This document shows positions 9,591-17,773 of a DNA stretch of 34,059 bases, in pieces; positions within the stretch are counted from its first letter, which is position 1, and every line of letters begins with the position of its first letter. Origin of the DNA: UBA7446 sp964014735 (GTDB lineage Bacteria; Bacteroidota; Bacteroidia; Flavobacteriales; Flavobacteriaceae); the NCBI GenBank assembly GCA_964014735.1, contig CAXHBH010000016.1, forward strand, positions 1 through 34,059, read 5' to 3'. The position numbers and the translations under genes were made by a program. The notes beneath the pieces were generated by a model that was not told the DNA's origin, made no database searches, and was given only the letters and a program-made list of their open reading frames with translations.

Positions 9591-11024
9591 TTATGGTTTT
9601 TCTGGGACGAACTTATCATATCTATTTGGATTCAACGGTGGTGGCAAAGTATTAATAAAAGCATAGTACTTTTCTTCTAATTCTTTTTTGACTTCAGGCA
9701 TTGTTTCGCTCAAGTCATTCGATTCTGATACATCATCGGCTAAATTGTACAATTCACTTCTTCCCTTGTAATTCCAGTACTTAAAATCACCTTGCCTTAC
9801 AGCTCCTTTATTGGAACCATACCAATACAAAATATTATGCGGAGTTCCAGTTTTTTCGCCTTGTAAATATGGTATCAAATTTACTCCATCTAACTCATCT
9901 TGATGGTAAGGACTCGCTCCTGCAACTTCAGAAAATGTAGAATACAAGTCCAGTGAAGATACTGGCTCAGAATAAACTTGTCCACCTTTCAATAATTTTG
10001 GATAGCGAATGATATATGGTACTCGAATACCCCCTTCATACATTTGCGCCTTATGACCACGCAATACTCCATTACTACCTAACATTTCTTGCTCCCATTC
10101 TGCTGGCCAATTTACAGGATAGGCAAAAGTGGCACCGTTGTCACTCAAAAAAGCTACTATGGTGTTTTCGGTCAAGCCATTTTTATCTAAAGAATTTAAT
10201 ATTTTACCAATATTCTCATCCATAGAAATTTGCATAGCTCCATATAATTTTTGAGCTTCTGTTGGCAAATGCTCCACTTGTTTTTTATGTGCTGTTTTTG
10301 CATGCAATGGTGTATGAGGTGCATTAAATGCCACATACATAAAGAATGGATTGTCGTTATTTCGATCAATGTATTCTGCGGCTTGCCTTCCTATTCTATC
10401 TGTAAGATACTCGCCCCCAACATCTTCCGCAGCCCATAAAGCACGACTCTTCTCATGCTGGGATGGTACTCCATCAACTCCTTTATAATCTCCGTTTTTG
10501 TCTTTAAAATAATCACCAACAAAGTGCATTACAGAATACGATTCGTCAAAAGTTGTATTGGGATATCCCATCAAATTCCATTTACCCAACATCACCGAAT
10601 TATATCCCGCTCTTTCGAGCGGTTCTGAAATAATTTCAATTGGTTTACGAATACGTGATTCTTCTTCGTTTTCAACAATCCCATATTGGGATAAATTTAA
10701 AGTTGCATCTACGTTCCAACGCACACCAAATTTCTGCTGATATACACCTGTTAACACGCCATATCTAGCAGGTGCACATAAAGGAGCAGAAACATATCCA
10801 TCAGTAAATCGAACTCCTTCATTTGCCAATCGGTCTATGTTTGGTGTGGGCACAAGATTAGTATCTCCATAACAACCAGCATCTCCATACCCCATGTCAT
10901 CAGCCAAAATAAAAATGATATTGGGAGGATTATTACTTGTTTTTCTCTTTTTTTCCTTTTTACAACTCGTAGAAATTGTAGCAAAAAATAAAATAAGGAG
11001 TACTGTTTTAACTATTTCGTTCAT
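9591..11024 (-). CDS. S1-family sulfatase, lipoprotein
   Basis: Formylglycine-dependent sulfatase that removes sulfate esters from glycan. The signal peptide ends at TISTSC with C21 as the lipid-modified residue, so it is membrane-anchored. The core starts NIIFILADDMGYGDAG with metal ligands D42/D43. The CxPxR motif is C83-A-P-A-R87, where C83 would become formylglycine. Later sulfatase landmarks are MLGKWN, FNAPHTPLHAK and FLSDNGATFAYP. The length of 477 aa is usual. It lies after the GH5 lipoprotein gene with a 96-bp gap and is the last gene before susC, probably transcribed from P2 or by readthrough. The S1 subfamily and the position of the sulfate it attacks cannot be assigned by eye. Confidence 0.92.
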   Translation of the reverse strand: MNEIVKTVLLILFFATISTSCKKEKKRKTSNNPPNIIFILADDMGYGDAGCYGDTNLVPTPNIDRLANEGVRFTDGYVSAPLCAPARYGVLTGVYQQKFGVRWNVDATLNLSQYGIVENEEESRIRKPIEIISEPLERAGYNSVMLGKWNLMGYPNTTFDESYSVMHFVGDYFKDKNGDYKGVDGVPSQHEKSRALWAAEDVGGEYLTDRIGRQAAEYIDRNNDNPFFMYVAFNAPHTPLHAKTAHKKQVEHLPTEAQKLYGAMQISMDENIGKILNSLDKNGLTENTIVAFLSDNGATFAYPVNWPAEWEQEMLGSNGVLRGHKAQMYEGGIRVPYIIRYPKLLKGGQVYSEPVSSLDLYSTFSEVAGASPYHQDELDGVNLIPYLQGEKTGTPHNILYWYGSNKGAVRQGDFKYWNYKGRSELYNLADDVSESNDLSETMPEVKKELEEKYYAFINTLPPPLNPNRYDKFVPEKP

Positions 11025-11120
11025 ATTTTATTTTGGTAGTATTAATACTTGATTGAATTCTTTATTATGATTGATTTGTTAATTGTTTCATTAAAATTCT
11101 ATTAACAAAAAGCATTTAAA

Positions 11121-12680
11121 TTATTTACGTTTTAGAACTATTTTATCTAAAATCAAGGTTTGTTGCTTAGATCCGAGATCAAATTCAAATCGAATATCCA
11201 TAGCAGTTTCTTCTGTATGCGTGTACAACATTGTGAAGGTTTGAACAGTATTGCTAATAGTTTGCGCTTCACTTTGATAAAACACCGTACTTAAATTATT
11301 TACATCTTTCAACGCAACTTTAATTTCACCAACACCACTTGAAGTTTTAGCCATAAAACTAATTTCATACGTTTCGCCTTTTAATAAATGTAAAAGTGTT
11401 CGACCTGGTGCTAGTGGCTCACCATTTATAACGTCTGTAATTGTTTGTTGATACATTTTGTAATCCCCGGTATTCGGAACGGTTAATTTTAAGGAGTTAC
11501 TTCCACTTAAGGCTCCATTGCCTACATGAGCTTTTGTTACTTTACTAGAAGTAAGGTTCCAAGTACCGGAATTCCATGTAAATTCAGAATCTATCAATTG
11601 GTTTGTTCCTGGAAAACCTGGAGATGTTACTCCAGTTAAAGTATTTAACACGACTTGATTCCATCCTAGTTCAGAATCAAAAATCCCAAAATGCCTTTGA
11701 TTGTTTTGAATTCCTGTGTACCACATCGATCCAAAATTTTGTTCATCAAAACGCAGCTTATAATAATCTAACCACTGTGGAAAATCAGCTGAATTGGTAC
11801 GACTTTCAAATATCCATGCCCCCCATTCGGTTACTACAACTGGCTTGTTTGTACTATGCTTTTCTTGCCATTCAACGGCTTTATTGATATGTTTGTCAAT
11901 AGCCCTTCTCCAATTACCACTTAGACTAGCTGTCCACATGGCAAAATTAACCCCATCTTCATGCCGAGGTGCATAAAAATGAATCGCTACCCCAACATTA
12001 GGATCTTCAAAAAATCCGGTTCCATTTTCCAATGTATAATCCAAATGGGTATCATTCACATAACCATCCATTTGATCAGCATCATTATGCCCTCCAGAAC
12101 TCACAAGAACAGGTCTGTCTTCATCTTCCGCTCTAATTAATTTTATAGCTGTATTATAAAGTTTCATAACATCCGCATTTCTGGTTTCTGGGAACCCAAT
12201 TCCTGCTGGCTCATTTAAAATTTCAAATACTACTTGATTCGAAAATTTACCTGACCATTTTTGTGCTATATTTTTCCAGAAGTTTCCAATTTCGGCACAT
12301 GCCGTATCAATATTTTTAGAGTTCCATTGGTAATGCCCCCAAAGGCATACAACAACTGCTAAATCATAATCTAAGGCATCTTGAATTCTGACTTCATATT
12401 CTGCCAAATTACTTGAATACGGCATAAAAATTCTTACCGATTCAAAACCTGCTTGTTTAATAGCTTGCATATGTCCACGCTCGTGCTGTACCTTAACCCA
12501 AGGGCCACCTTGTGGCATACTCACATCTTGATTTACACCTTTTTTTAATTTTTCAAAGACTGCAGCGTATGTGATCCCATCATCAATAAGTTCATCTGTA
12601 GTAATGTTTTCTTCTCCATTTTCTAAATTTGAACTACTACAATAAGTAAAAAATGAGAAAAAAAATAAGCTTGTTACCAA
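11121..12680 (-). CDS. GH5-like glycoside hydrolase with C-terminal CBM-like domain, lipoprotein
   Basis: Clan GH-A (beta/alpha)8 hydrolase, best placed in GH5. The barrel (~35-350) has FEKLKKGVNQD, GFESVRIFMPY, FEILNEP with acid/base E157, IHFYAPRHEDG and VVVTEWG with nucleophile E285, then MWYTGIQNN. A beta-sandwich carbohydrate-binding-like domain (~362-519) ends LILDKIVLKRK. The N-terminus has a short lipobox, FFTYC. The start is odd: the 12680 codon is TTG, and the frame stays open upstream to 12768 without any ATG or GTG, although the extra codons (KAKQANFSYFSY) would complete a normal signal peptide. The start is therefore TTG, a rare ATT near 12719-12722, or a lost ATG. It follows the CBM-like gene, with a terminator hairpin between them. 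Paralogues are at 14361, 17774, 26558 and 28045. Confidence 0.85.
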   Translation of the reverse strand: MVTSLFFFSFFTYCSSSNLENGEENITTDELIDDGITYAAVFEKLKKGVNQDVSMPQGGPWVKVQHERGHMQAIKQAGFESVRIFMPYSSNLAEYEVRIQDALDYDLAVVVCLWGHYQWNSKNIDTACAEIGNFWKNIAQKWSGKFSNQVVFEILNEPAGIGFPETRNADVMKLYNTAIKLIRAEDEDRPVLVSSGGHNDADQMDGYVNDTHLDYTLENGTGFFEDPNVGVAIHFYAPRHEDGVNFAMWTASLSGNWRRAIDKHINKAVEWQEKHSTNKPVVVTEWGAWIFESRTNSADFPQWLDYYKLRFDEQNFGSMWYTGIQNNQRHFGIFDSELGWNQVVLNTLTGVTSPGFPGTNQLIDSEFTWNSGTWNLTSSKVTKAHVGNGALSGSNSLKLTVPNTGDYKMYQQTITDVINGEPLAPGRTLLHLLKGETYEISFMAKTSSGVGEIKVALKDVNNLSTVFYQSEAQTISNTVQTFTMLYTHTEETAMDIRFEFDLGSKQQTLILDKIVLKRK

Positions 12681-12737
12681 ATATGAAAAATAACTAAAAT
12701 TTGCTTGTTTTGCTTTAATAATTACTAAGGGTTTAAT

Positions 12738-12780
12738 AAAAGTAATTTGAGTAAAATCATATCGTACTCAAATTACTTTT
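12738..12780 (-). terminator. Terminator hairpin after the CBM-like secreted protein gene
   Basis: Perfect 16-bp inverted repeat: AAAAGTAATTTGAGTA (12738-12753) pairs with 12765-12780, loop of 11. The stem ends in four T on the minus strand (then ATTAAA) and T-runs on the plus strand, so it can act both ways. It lies about 15 bp after the stop codon at 12795 and may cut expression of the downstream GH5 and sulfatase relative to the CBM-like protein. Confidence 0.75.
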
Positions 12781-12794
12781 TTTAATTTTAAAAT

Positions 12795-13616
12795 TTATTT
12801 CTTAATTACTTTTCTTACTAAAATTTGATTATTTGAAAGTTCTACTTTTACAAAGTAAACTCCAGGCGTTAGGGACTGGATATTAATATTTTGTTGATCT
12901 CTTACTTCTTGAACCATTTGCCCAGTAACATTACTAATTTGAATATTTTTAATACCATTGTTGTTATCAAAATTCAATATACCATTTGTTGGGTTTGGAT
13001 ACATCTCAATAGCATTCAATTCAAAATCGTCAACAGAAAGTGCAGCGACATCAGTCACTGAAAAATCATCAAAAAAATAGGATCCCAATTTGCCTCCTAC
13101 CCATAGTTGCATAACAAGTTGAGTAACTCCAGAAGGTACAGTAATTGTAAATATTACATCTTCATACGTATCTTCTATTAATGAATCATACCATTGCTCT
13201 CTATTACCGCCGTTGTGTCCAGCTGGAACAAGGTTTGTTCCGCCAGGCTCTCCGACAAAAAGTTGTACTTTAAAAGCAACAGCACCAACAGCTGTCCATA
13301 ATCTCTTCGTTTTAAAAGCTATTTCCAAATCTTTATTGGAAAAGTCAGTAGTGTTAAGCGTAGTCTCAAGGTATAATTCCCATATTCCCTGGGCATCTGT
13401 AACCTCTACCAATCCAACGTGATCTCCAGAAAATGCCTCTGCTTTTCCGCCATCTGTGAAAGTTGCTACACCCTTGTTTTGAACTAATGTCCAACCTGTA
13501 TCAAAAGTGCTTGCCTCAAAACCCGGGTTTGTAAGTACAGTGCTTGTCACATCTGCTTGTGCAAAAGCACCAAATTGAAATGAAATTAATAAAATAAGTG
13601 TAGAAATTTTTTTCAT
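12795..13616 (-). CDS. T9SS-secreted carbohydrate-binding-like protein, no catalytic domain
   Basis: Secreted protein of ~273 aa. The signal peptide MKKISTLILLISFQFGAFAQ is followed by a beta-sandwich module of about 170 residues (TNPGFEASTFDTGWTLVQNK at its start, GSYFFDDFSV at its end), the layout of CBM4/9/22-like jelly rolls. A type IX secretion C-terminal domain follows (MYPNPTNGILNFD...GVYFVKVELSNNQILVRKVIKK). I chose the ATG at 13616 over an in-frame GTG at 13664 because it opens the same MKKISTLIL signal as its paralogue. The module is almost identical in DNA to the N-terminus of the GH5 protein at 14361. It has its own direct-repeat promoter (P2) and terminator. It may be a surface glycan-binding protein replacing the SusE/F-type lipoproteins missing here (inference); ligand unknown. 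Confidence 0.8.
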   Translation of the reverse strand: MKKISTLILLISFQFGAFAQADVTSTVLTNPGFEASTFDTGWTLVQNKGVATFTDGGKAEAFSGDHVGLVEVTDAQGIWELYLETTLNTTDFSNKDLEIAFKTKRLWTAVGAVAFKVQLFVGEPGGTNLVPAGHNGGNREQWYDSLIEDTYEDVIFTITVPSGVTQLVMQLWVGGKLGSYFFDDFSVTDVAALSVDDFELNAIEMYPNPTNGILNFDNNNGIKNIQISNVTGQMVQEVRDQQNINIQSLTPGVYFVKVELSNNQILVRKVIKK

Positions 13617-13621
13617 AATAA
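13062..13621. repeat. Direct repeat copy A (~560 bp, shared binding module)
   Basis: Aligned without gaps to 16359-16918 at a constant offset of 3297 bp. By eye I count about 16 differences. None fall in 13062-13344; all fall in 13345-13621, the half encoding the N-terminus and signal peptide. Confidence 0.95.
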
Positions 13622-13708
13622 AAAGTTTAATAGTTAGTAATTGCAATTGATTTATAAAATGCACTCAAACTTTAAGATTAGAGTACATAATGTATAACAT
13701 AACGCTAT

Positions 13709-13778
13709 CAAATTTAAAAGCATCCATTTCTTTGGAGGTATAATCTCCGTCTTTTAAGGTTTGTAATTTGCTTTTTTA
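13709..13778 (-). promoter_or_regulatory. Promoter with paired direct-repeat operator before the CBM-like protein (P2)
   Basis: The -7 element is 13709-13716 (TAAATTTG on the minus strand). After exactly 20 bp come two repeats, 13737-13757 and 13758-13778. The first shares GGTATAAT and GTCTTTTAA with the susC operator; the second reads GGTTTG...TTGC then a T-run, like P4. The leader to the ATG at 13616 is about 85 bases. Confidence 0.8.
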
Positions 13779-13922
13779 TATGAAGTTCAATCCTTTAATT
13801 ATAAAATAGTATTTCTCATAAAGTTTATGAATAATTACAAAACTAGTTAACGGTAAAATCATCAACTCAACATAATTGGTGTTTAGTGGCTAATTAAAGG
13901 TTAATGATTAGGTGCTAAATCT

Positions 13923-14342
13923 TCAGTTATTTTTAAACCAGGTTTGAGTTTTAGCATGATCAATTAAAATATCATCTAAACCATTAGCATTAACACATAT
14001 TATATTGTTCACACCATGTTCTATTGCGCCTGTTTTAACAGAATATGTCAATTTATAGAAAAATCTAATTCTGGAATAGAATTTTTTAAAATCAAATGAT
14101 GAATCAATTGTTTGTTAGTTATCACAACTTTAGCTGCACAATCTTCATGAGCAGCGGCTGTTTTTCACGCATCACTATAACTTTCTATGGCATCAACTTT
14201 GAGTTCTTATTTGCATCCCTTATGAATTCCTTATTTAAAATATACGTTTTCAATTAGAAAACTTGTAAGGTCAACTTGCGAAAAAACAGCTACTGGCACT
14301 ACTACAAAAGCCAAAAGTATTCCCGTTTTTTTATTAAATCAT
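13923..14342 (-). pseudogene. Decayed secreted-protein gene, family not recognised
   Basis: This ~700-bp gap holds no intact gene, but minus-strand frames show a broken one. Near 14330 a signal-peptide-like run KKTGILLAFVVVPVAVFSQ follows an ATG at 14340-14342 that is out of frame with it. A second frame reads ELKVDAIESYSDA, a stop, then KTAAAHEDCAAKVVITNKQ. After a further shift, a third segment reads YSVKTGAIEHGVNNIICV and DDILIDHAKTQTWFKNN, ending at a stop at 13923. The pieces are in order and protein-like, with several stops and frame changes between them, so I call a pseudogene. I do not recognise the family. Confidence 0.6.
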
Positions 14343-14360
14343 ATTTTTCTATTAATCGCA

Positions 14361-16913
14361 CTACTTTTTTATAACTTTTTCAACAAAGCTTTCATTATTA
14401 GGCAAACCAATTCTAATAATATAAATTCCAGAAGCTAACGATTTCATGTTTATAGAACTCTGATTTTTAACAGTTTTCAGTATTTCCCCTGTAATATCCA
14501 TCACCTCAATATATTTAATTTCTTTTATAGATTCAAAATTCAAAACCCCATTTGTCGGGTTTGGATACATGTTGATATTCTTTTTTGAAAATTCATAAGT
14601 AGAAAGATTATCACTTTGACGTTTTAAGCTAACCTTATCCAGAATCAATGTTTGTGCTTTAGAACCAATATCAAATTCGAAGCGTACATCCATTGCTGTT
14701 GGATTTGTATGCGTATAGCTTAGTGCATAGGTGTCAGTAGTTGTTGATATATTAACGGCATCACTTTTATAATAAACTATTCCTAAATTGTTAGCGTCTT
14801 TCATCAATATTTTCAACTCACCATTACTACTTTCTGCTTTTGCCATAAAGCTTATTTGGTAGGTTTCATTTTGTATTAAATGAATTAATGTTCTACCCGG
14901 TGCTTGTCCAGGATCTTCTGAGTGGGTAAGAGTACGCTGATACACTTGACAATTTGTAGGACTACTAACAGCAAGTTTCAAAGAATGACTACCGCTTAAC
15001 GCACTAGTTCCACCAACAAAACTCTTTGTAACACCAGTGTTTGAAGTCAGTTTCCATGTATTACTACCCCAACTTAAAAACTCTGAATCAATCAGTTGAG
15101 ATGTACTTGGAATAATAGGGTTTGTAACACCAGTAAGTCTATCAAGCACCACTTGGTTCCATCCTAGTTCTGAATCAAAAATACTGAATGCTCTTTGGTT
15201 GTTTTGTACTCCCGTATACCACATTGAACCAAAACCATGTTCCTCAAATTTATCCATATGATAATCTAACCAATCTAATAAATCAGTTGAATTGTTACGA
15301 GATTCAAAGAGCCAGCATCCCCATTCTGTAACTACAACTGGCATAGTTGTATTATACATATTTTGCCAATTAACTGCATGATTTAATTGAAAATCAATAG
15401 TGGCTTCCCATCCTGTATTTAATTGAGAAGCTGTATAAAAAGCCCAGTTGTTACCATCTGAACCATTTGGCCTATAAAAATGGATGGCTACTCCCATATT
15501 TTGATCATCGAAAAAACTAGTTCCATCAGCTAATTCGTAATCTAAATAAGTTTCTGTTACCCAAGGATCAATATATTCAGAATCATTATGCCCTGGCATT
15601 CCTACTAAAATAGGTCTATCTGAGTCTATAGCACGAATAGCAGGTATTGCTGAATTGAAAAGTGCCATAATGTCTGGATAAGTAGACACATTTACAAATC
15701 CGATGCCCTCAGGTTCATTCAAGAGTTCAAATACTACATCATTAGAAAACTTGGTTTTCCATGCTTGCGTAATTTGTTCCCAGCGTGTTGTAAATTGAGT
15801 AATACCAGTACTAATATTACCAGCCCATGTTTTGGAACCCCACATACAAACAACCACAGCCAAATCATAGTCTAGGGCATCTTGAATTCTGGTTTCAAAC
15901 TTTGTATAATCTGCATTATATGGTAAAAAAATCCGAACCGATTCAAAACCAGCATTGGCAATGGCTTCCATATGGGCTCGCTCATGTTGTAGTTTTTGAA
16001 AGGTTCCTGAAAAAGGTAGGCCCGAGTCTTGATTTACCCCTTTTTTTAACTTTTCAAATGCCGCGGCAAACTGAAAAGCATTTTCCAATACAATACCTGT
16101 TTCATCTGTTATAATACCATCTTTATCATCTGCAGTTACTTCAATTAATAATTTAGCACCAACATCTTCTGCCACTATGGAATAACCACTTTGTGTTGCT
16201 CCACTAATTGCTGCGCCGTTTCTTTTCCACTGATAATTAAGCTCTGTACTATTTGCATCGCTTACCGTAGCCGTAAGGTTTTCTCCTAGAACAACATCTC
16301 CACTAATTGCCACCTTACCAGTAAGAAGGTTGTTGTTTTCTGCTTCTCCTGTTACCTTAAAATCATCAAAAAAATAGGATCCCAATTTGCCTCCTACCCA
16401 TAGTTGCATAACAAGTTGAGTAACTCCAGAAGGTACAGTAATTGTAAATATTACATCTTCATACGTATCTTCTATTAATGAATCATACCATTGCTCTCTA
16501 TTACCGCCGTTGTGTCCAGCTGGAACAAGGTTTGTTCCGCCAGGCTCTCCGACAAAAAGTTGTACTTTAAAAGCAACAGCACCAACAGCTGTCCATAATC
16601 TCTTCGTTTTAAAAGCTATTTCCAAATCTTTATTGGAAAAGCCAGTAGTGTTGAGCGTTCTCTCAAGGTATAATTGCCATATTCCCTGAGCATCTGTAAC
16701 CTCTACCAATCCAACGTGATCTCCAGAAAATGCCTCTGCTGTTCCACCATCTGTGAAAGTTGCTGTTCCCTTGTTTTGAACTAATGTCCAACCTGTATCA
16801 AAAGGGCTTGCCTCAAAACCCGGGTTTGTAAGTACACTGCTGGTAACATCTGCTTGTGCAAAAGCACCAAATTGAAATGCAATTAATAAAATAAGTGTAG
16901 AAATTTTTTTCAT
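14361..16913 (-). CDS. Multidomain GH5-like hydrolase with binding modules and T9SS tail
   Basis: Cell-surface or released glycan hydrolase. Residues are counted from a TTG at 16943; the true start is the ATG at 16913 (residue 11), because the TTG overlaps the -7 element. Order: signal peptide (11-30), binding-like module (~31-198, nearly identical to the protein at 12795), an Ig-like linker domain (~207-287, YQWKRNGAAISGATQSGYS), GH5 barrel (~292-605) with acid/base E410 in LLNEP and nucleophile E540 in VVVTEWG, a second CBM-like beta-sandwich (~617-775, ending LILDKVSLKRQ), then a type IX secretion domain (MYPNPTNGVLNFES...SFVEKVIKK). It is the only GH5 here with a T9SS tail and the largest. 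It appears to be transcribed alone from P3. It resembles a fusion of the 12795 module with an 11121-type enzyme. Confidence 0.88.
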   Translation of the reverse strand: MKKISTLILLIAFQFGAFAQADVTSSVLTNPGFEASPFDTGWTLVQNKGTATFTDGGTAEAFSGDHVGLVEVTDAQGIWQLYLERTLNTTGFSNKDLEIAFKTKRLWTAVGAVAFKVQLFVGEPGGTNLVPAGHNGGNREQWYDSLIEDTYEDVIFTITVPSGVTQLVMQLWVGGKLGSYFFDDFKVTGEAENNNLLTGKVAISGDVVLGENLTATVSDANSTELNYQWKRNGAAISGATQSGYSIVAEDVGAKLLIEVTADDKDGIITDETGIVLENAFQFAAAFEKLKKGVNQDSGLPFSGTFQKLQHERAHMEAIANAGFESVRIFLPYNADYTKFETRIQDALDYDLAVVVCMWGSKTWAGNISTGITQFTTRWEQITQAWKTKFSNDVVFELLNEPEGIGFVNVSTYPDIMALFNSAIPAIRAIDSDRPILVGMPGHNDSEYIDPWVTETYLDYELADGTSFFDDQNMGVAIHFYRPNGSDGNNWAFYTASQLNTGWEATIDFQLNHAVNWQNMYNTTMPVVVTEWGCWLFESRNNSTDLLDWLDYHMDKFEEHGFGSMWYTGVQNNQRAFSIFDSELGWNQVVLDRLTGVTNPIIPSTSQLIDSEFLSWGSNTWKLTSNTGVTKSFVGGTSALSGSHSLKLAVSSPTNCQVYQRTLTHSEDPGQAPGRTLIHLIQNETYQISFMAKAESSNGELKILMKDANNLGIVYYKSDAVNISTTTDTYALSYTHTNPTAMDVRFEFDIGSKAQTLILDKVSLKRQSDNLSTYEFSKKNINMYPNPTNGVLNFESIKEIKYIEVMDITGEILKTVKNQSSINMKSLASGIYIIRIGLPNNESFVEKVIKK

Positions 16914-16918
16914 AATAA
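16359..16918. repeat. Direct repeat copy B (~560 bp, shared binding module)
   Basis: Partner of 13062-13621; see that entry. It encodes signal peptide and first module of the multidomain GH5 protein. The identity ends where the Ig-like linker begins on one side and just before the start codon on the other, so the promoters differ while the module is shared. Confidence 0.95.
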
Positions 16919-16940
16919 TTAATTTTAAAAATTGAATTCC

Positions 16941-17011
16941 CAAATTTAATCGTATATGATTTTATAGAGGTTGTATTTAAGTCTTTTATAGGCTATAGAT
17001 TGCTTTTTATA
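16941..17011 (-). promoter_or_regulatory. Promoter with paired direct-repeat operator before the multidomain GH5 (P3)
   Basis: The -7 element is 16941-16948 (TAAATTTG on the minus strand). After exactly 20 bp the first repeat runs 16969-16989 (GGTTGT...GTCTTTTAT). The second starts at 16990-16991 (AGGCTATAG...TTGCTTTTT); its TTGC core keeps the 21-bp phase while its GG is shifted by one. The 83-bp gap to the next stop codon leaves room only for this site. Confidence 0.72.
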
Positions 17012-17026
17012 ACTCAAAAAAAAACG

Positions 17027-17764
17027 CTAAGATTCTAAAATGGAAAAAGCATCATGTTTAGGTTTGTAACCAAGAACTGACTCAGCTTTAGATATGTCTA
17101 ATAATTTTTCACGGTTATCGGACAAAGCATTGAATACTCCAAAATTTAAATGATTCGGTGCTTCAATTGCAAGATGCACTATTTGCGCAAAATCCTCAAC
17201 ACTTAAATACACTTTTTTTGCATACAATGAATCCATTGGCGGATTCATTAATAATGTTTTGGATTCTGAAAAAGGCAGTGTCCATCCCATTCTAAAACAA
17301 AAGCAAGCCATCTTATAATATTCACTATAATATCTAGCCAAAGCTTCTCCAAAAGCTTTTGAGCTCCCGTATAAACTTGAAGGACTTATAACATTATCTG
17401 AAAGCAGCTCAGTATCTTGTCCATTCGAAACATTTACACTGCTTGCAAATAAAACCTTTTTCACACCTGCTGTACGAGCCGCTTCAAAAGCATTATATGC
17501 CCCTCGAATATTAGGCCCTATTAAATCTTCAAAACCCGCATCAGGTTCACGCTGTCCTGCTAAGTGAATTAATACATCAACACCTTTTAATGCGTTCTTA
17601 AAAACATCTAAATCAATAATATCAATAGGAATAAATGGGTGTCTCCACCCTTCCGGTTTTCTACGGCTCGATGATAACACATCGTACCCTAATTTATCTA
17701 AAATGCCACAAAGTGATTTTCCTACATCCCCCGTTGCACCTGTAATCATTACTTTTTTACTCAT
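17027..17764 (-). CDS. NAD(P)-dependent SDR, uronate/aldose dehydrogenase-like
   Basis: Cytoplasmic extended short-chain dehydrogenase of 245 aa. The Rossmann motif GATGDVG is at residues 9-15; the active-site Tyr and Lys are Y132 and K136 (YGSSKAFGE), with S108/S109 as the nearby Ser. The run NIRGAYNAFEAARTAGVKKV followed by LFASS and the SLYGSSKAFGEALARYY stretch resembles uronate dehydrogenase-type enzymes, which oxidise sugar or uronate C1 to a lactone. No signal peptide. It is the last gene of the long unit led by P4, 9 bp after the GH5 gene at 17774. It could feed the lactonase at 29620 and the dehydratase at 23068 (inference). Other epimerase or dehydrogenase roles are possible. Confidence 0.7.
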   Translation of the reverse strand: MSKKVMITGATGDVGKSLCGILDKLGYDVLSSSRRKPEGWRHPFIPIDIIDLDVFKNALKGVDVLIHLAGQREPDAGFEDLIGPNIRGAYNAFEAARTAGVKKVLFASSVNVSNGQDTELLSDNVISPSSLYGSSKAFGEALARYYSEYYKMACFCFRMGWTLPFSESKTLLMNPPMDSLYAKKVYLSVEDFAQIVHLAIEAPNHLNFGVFNALSDNREKLLDISKAESVLGYKPKHDAFSILES

Positions 17765-17773
17765 CTTTCTATA

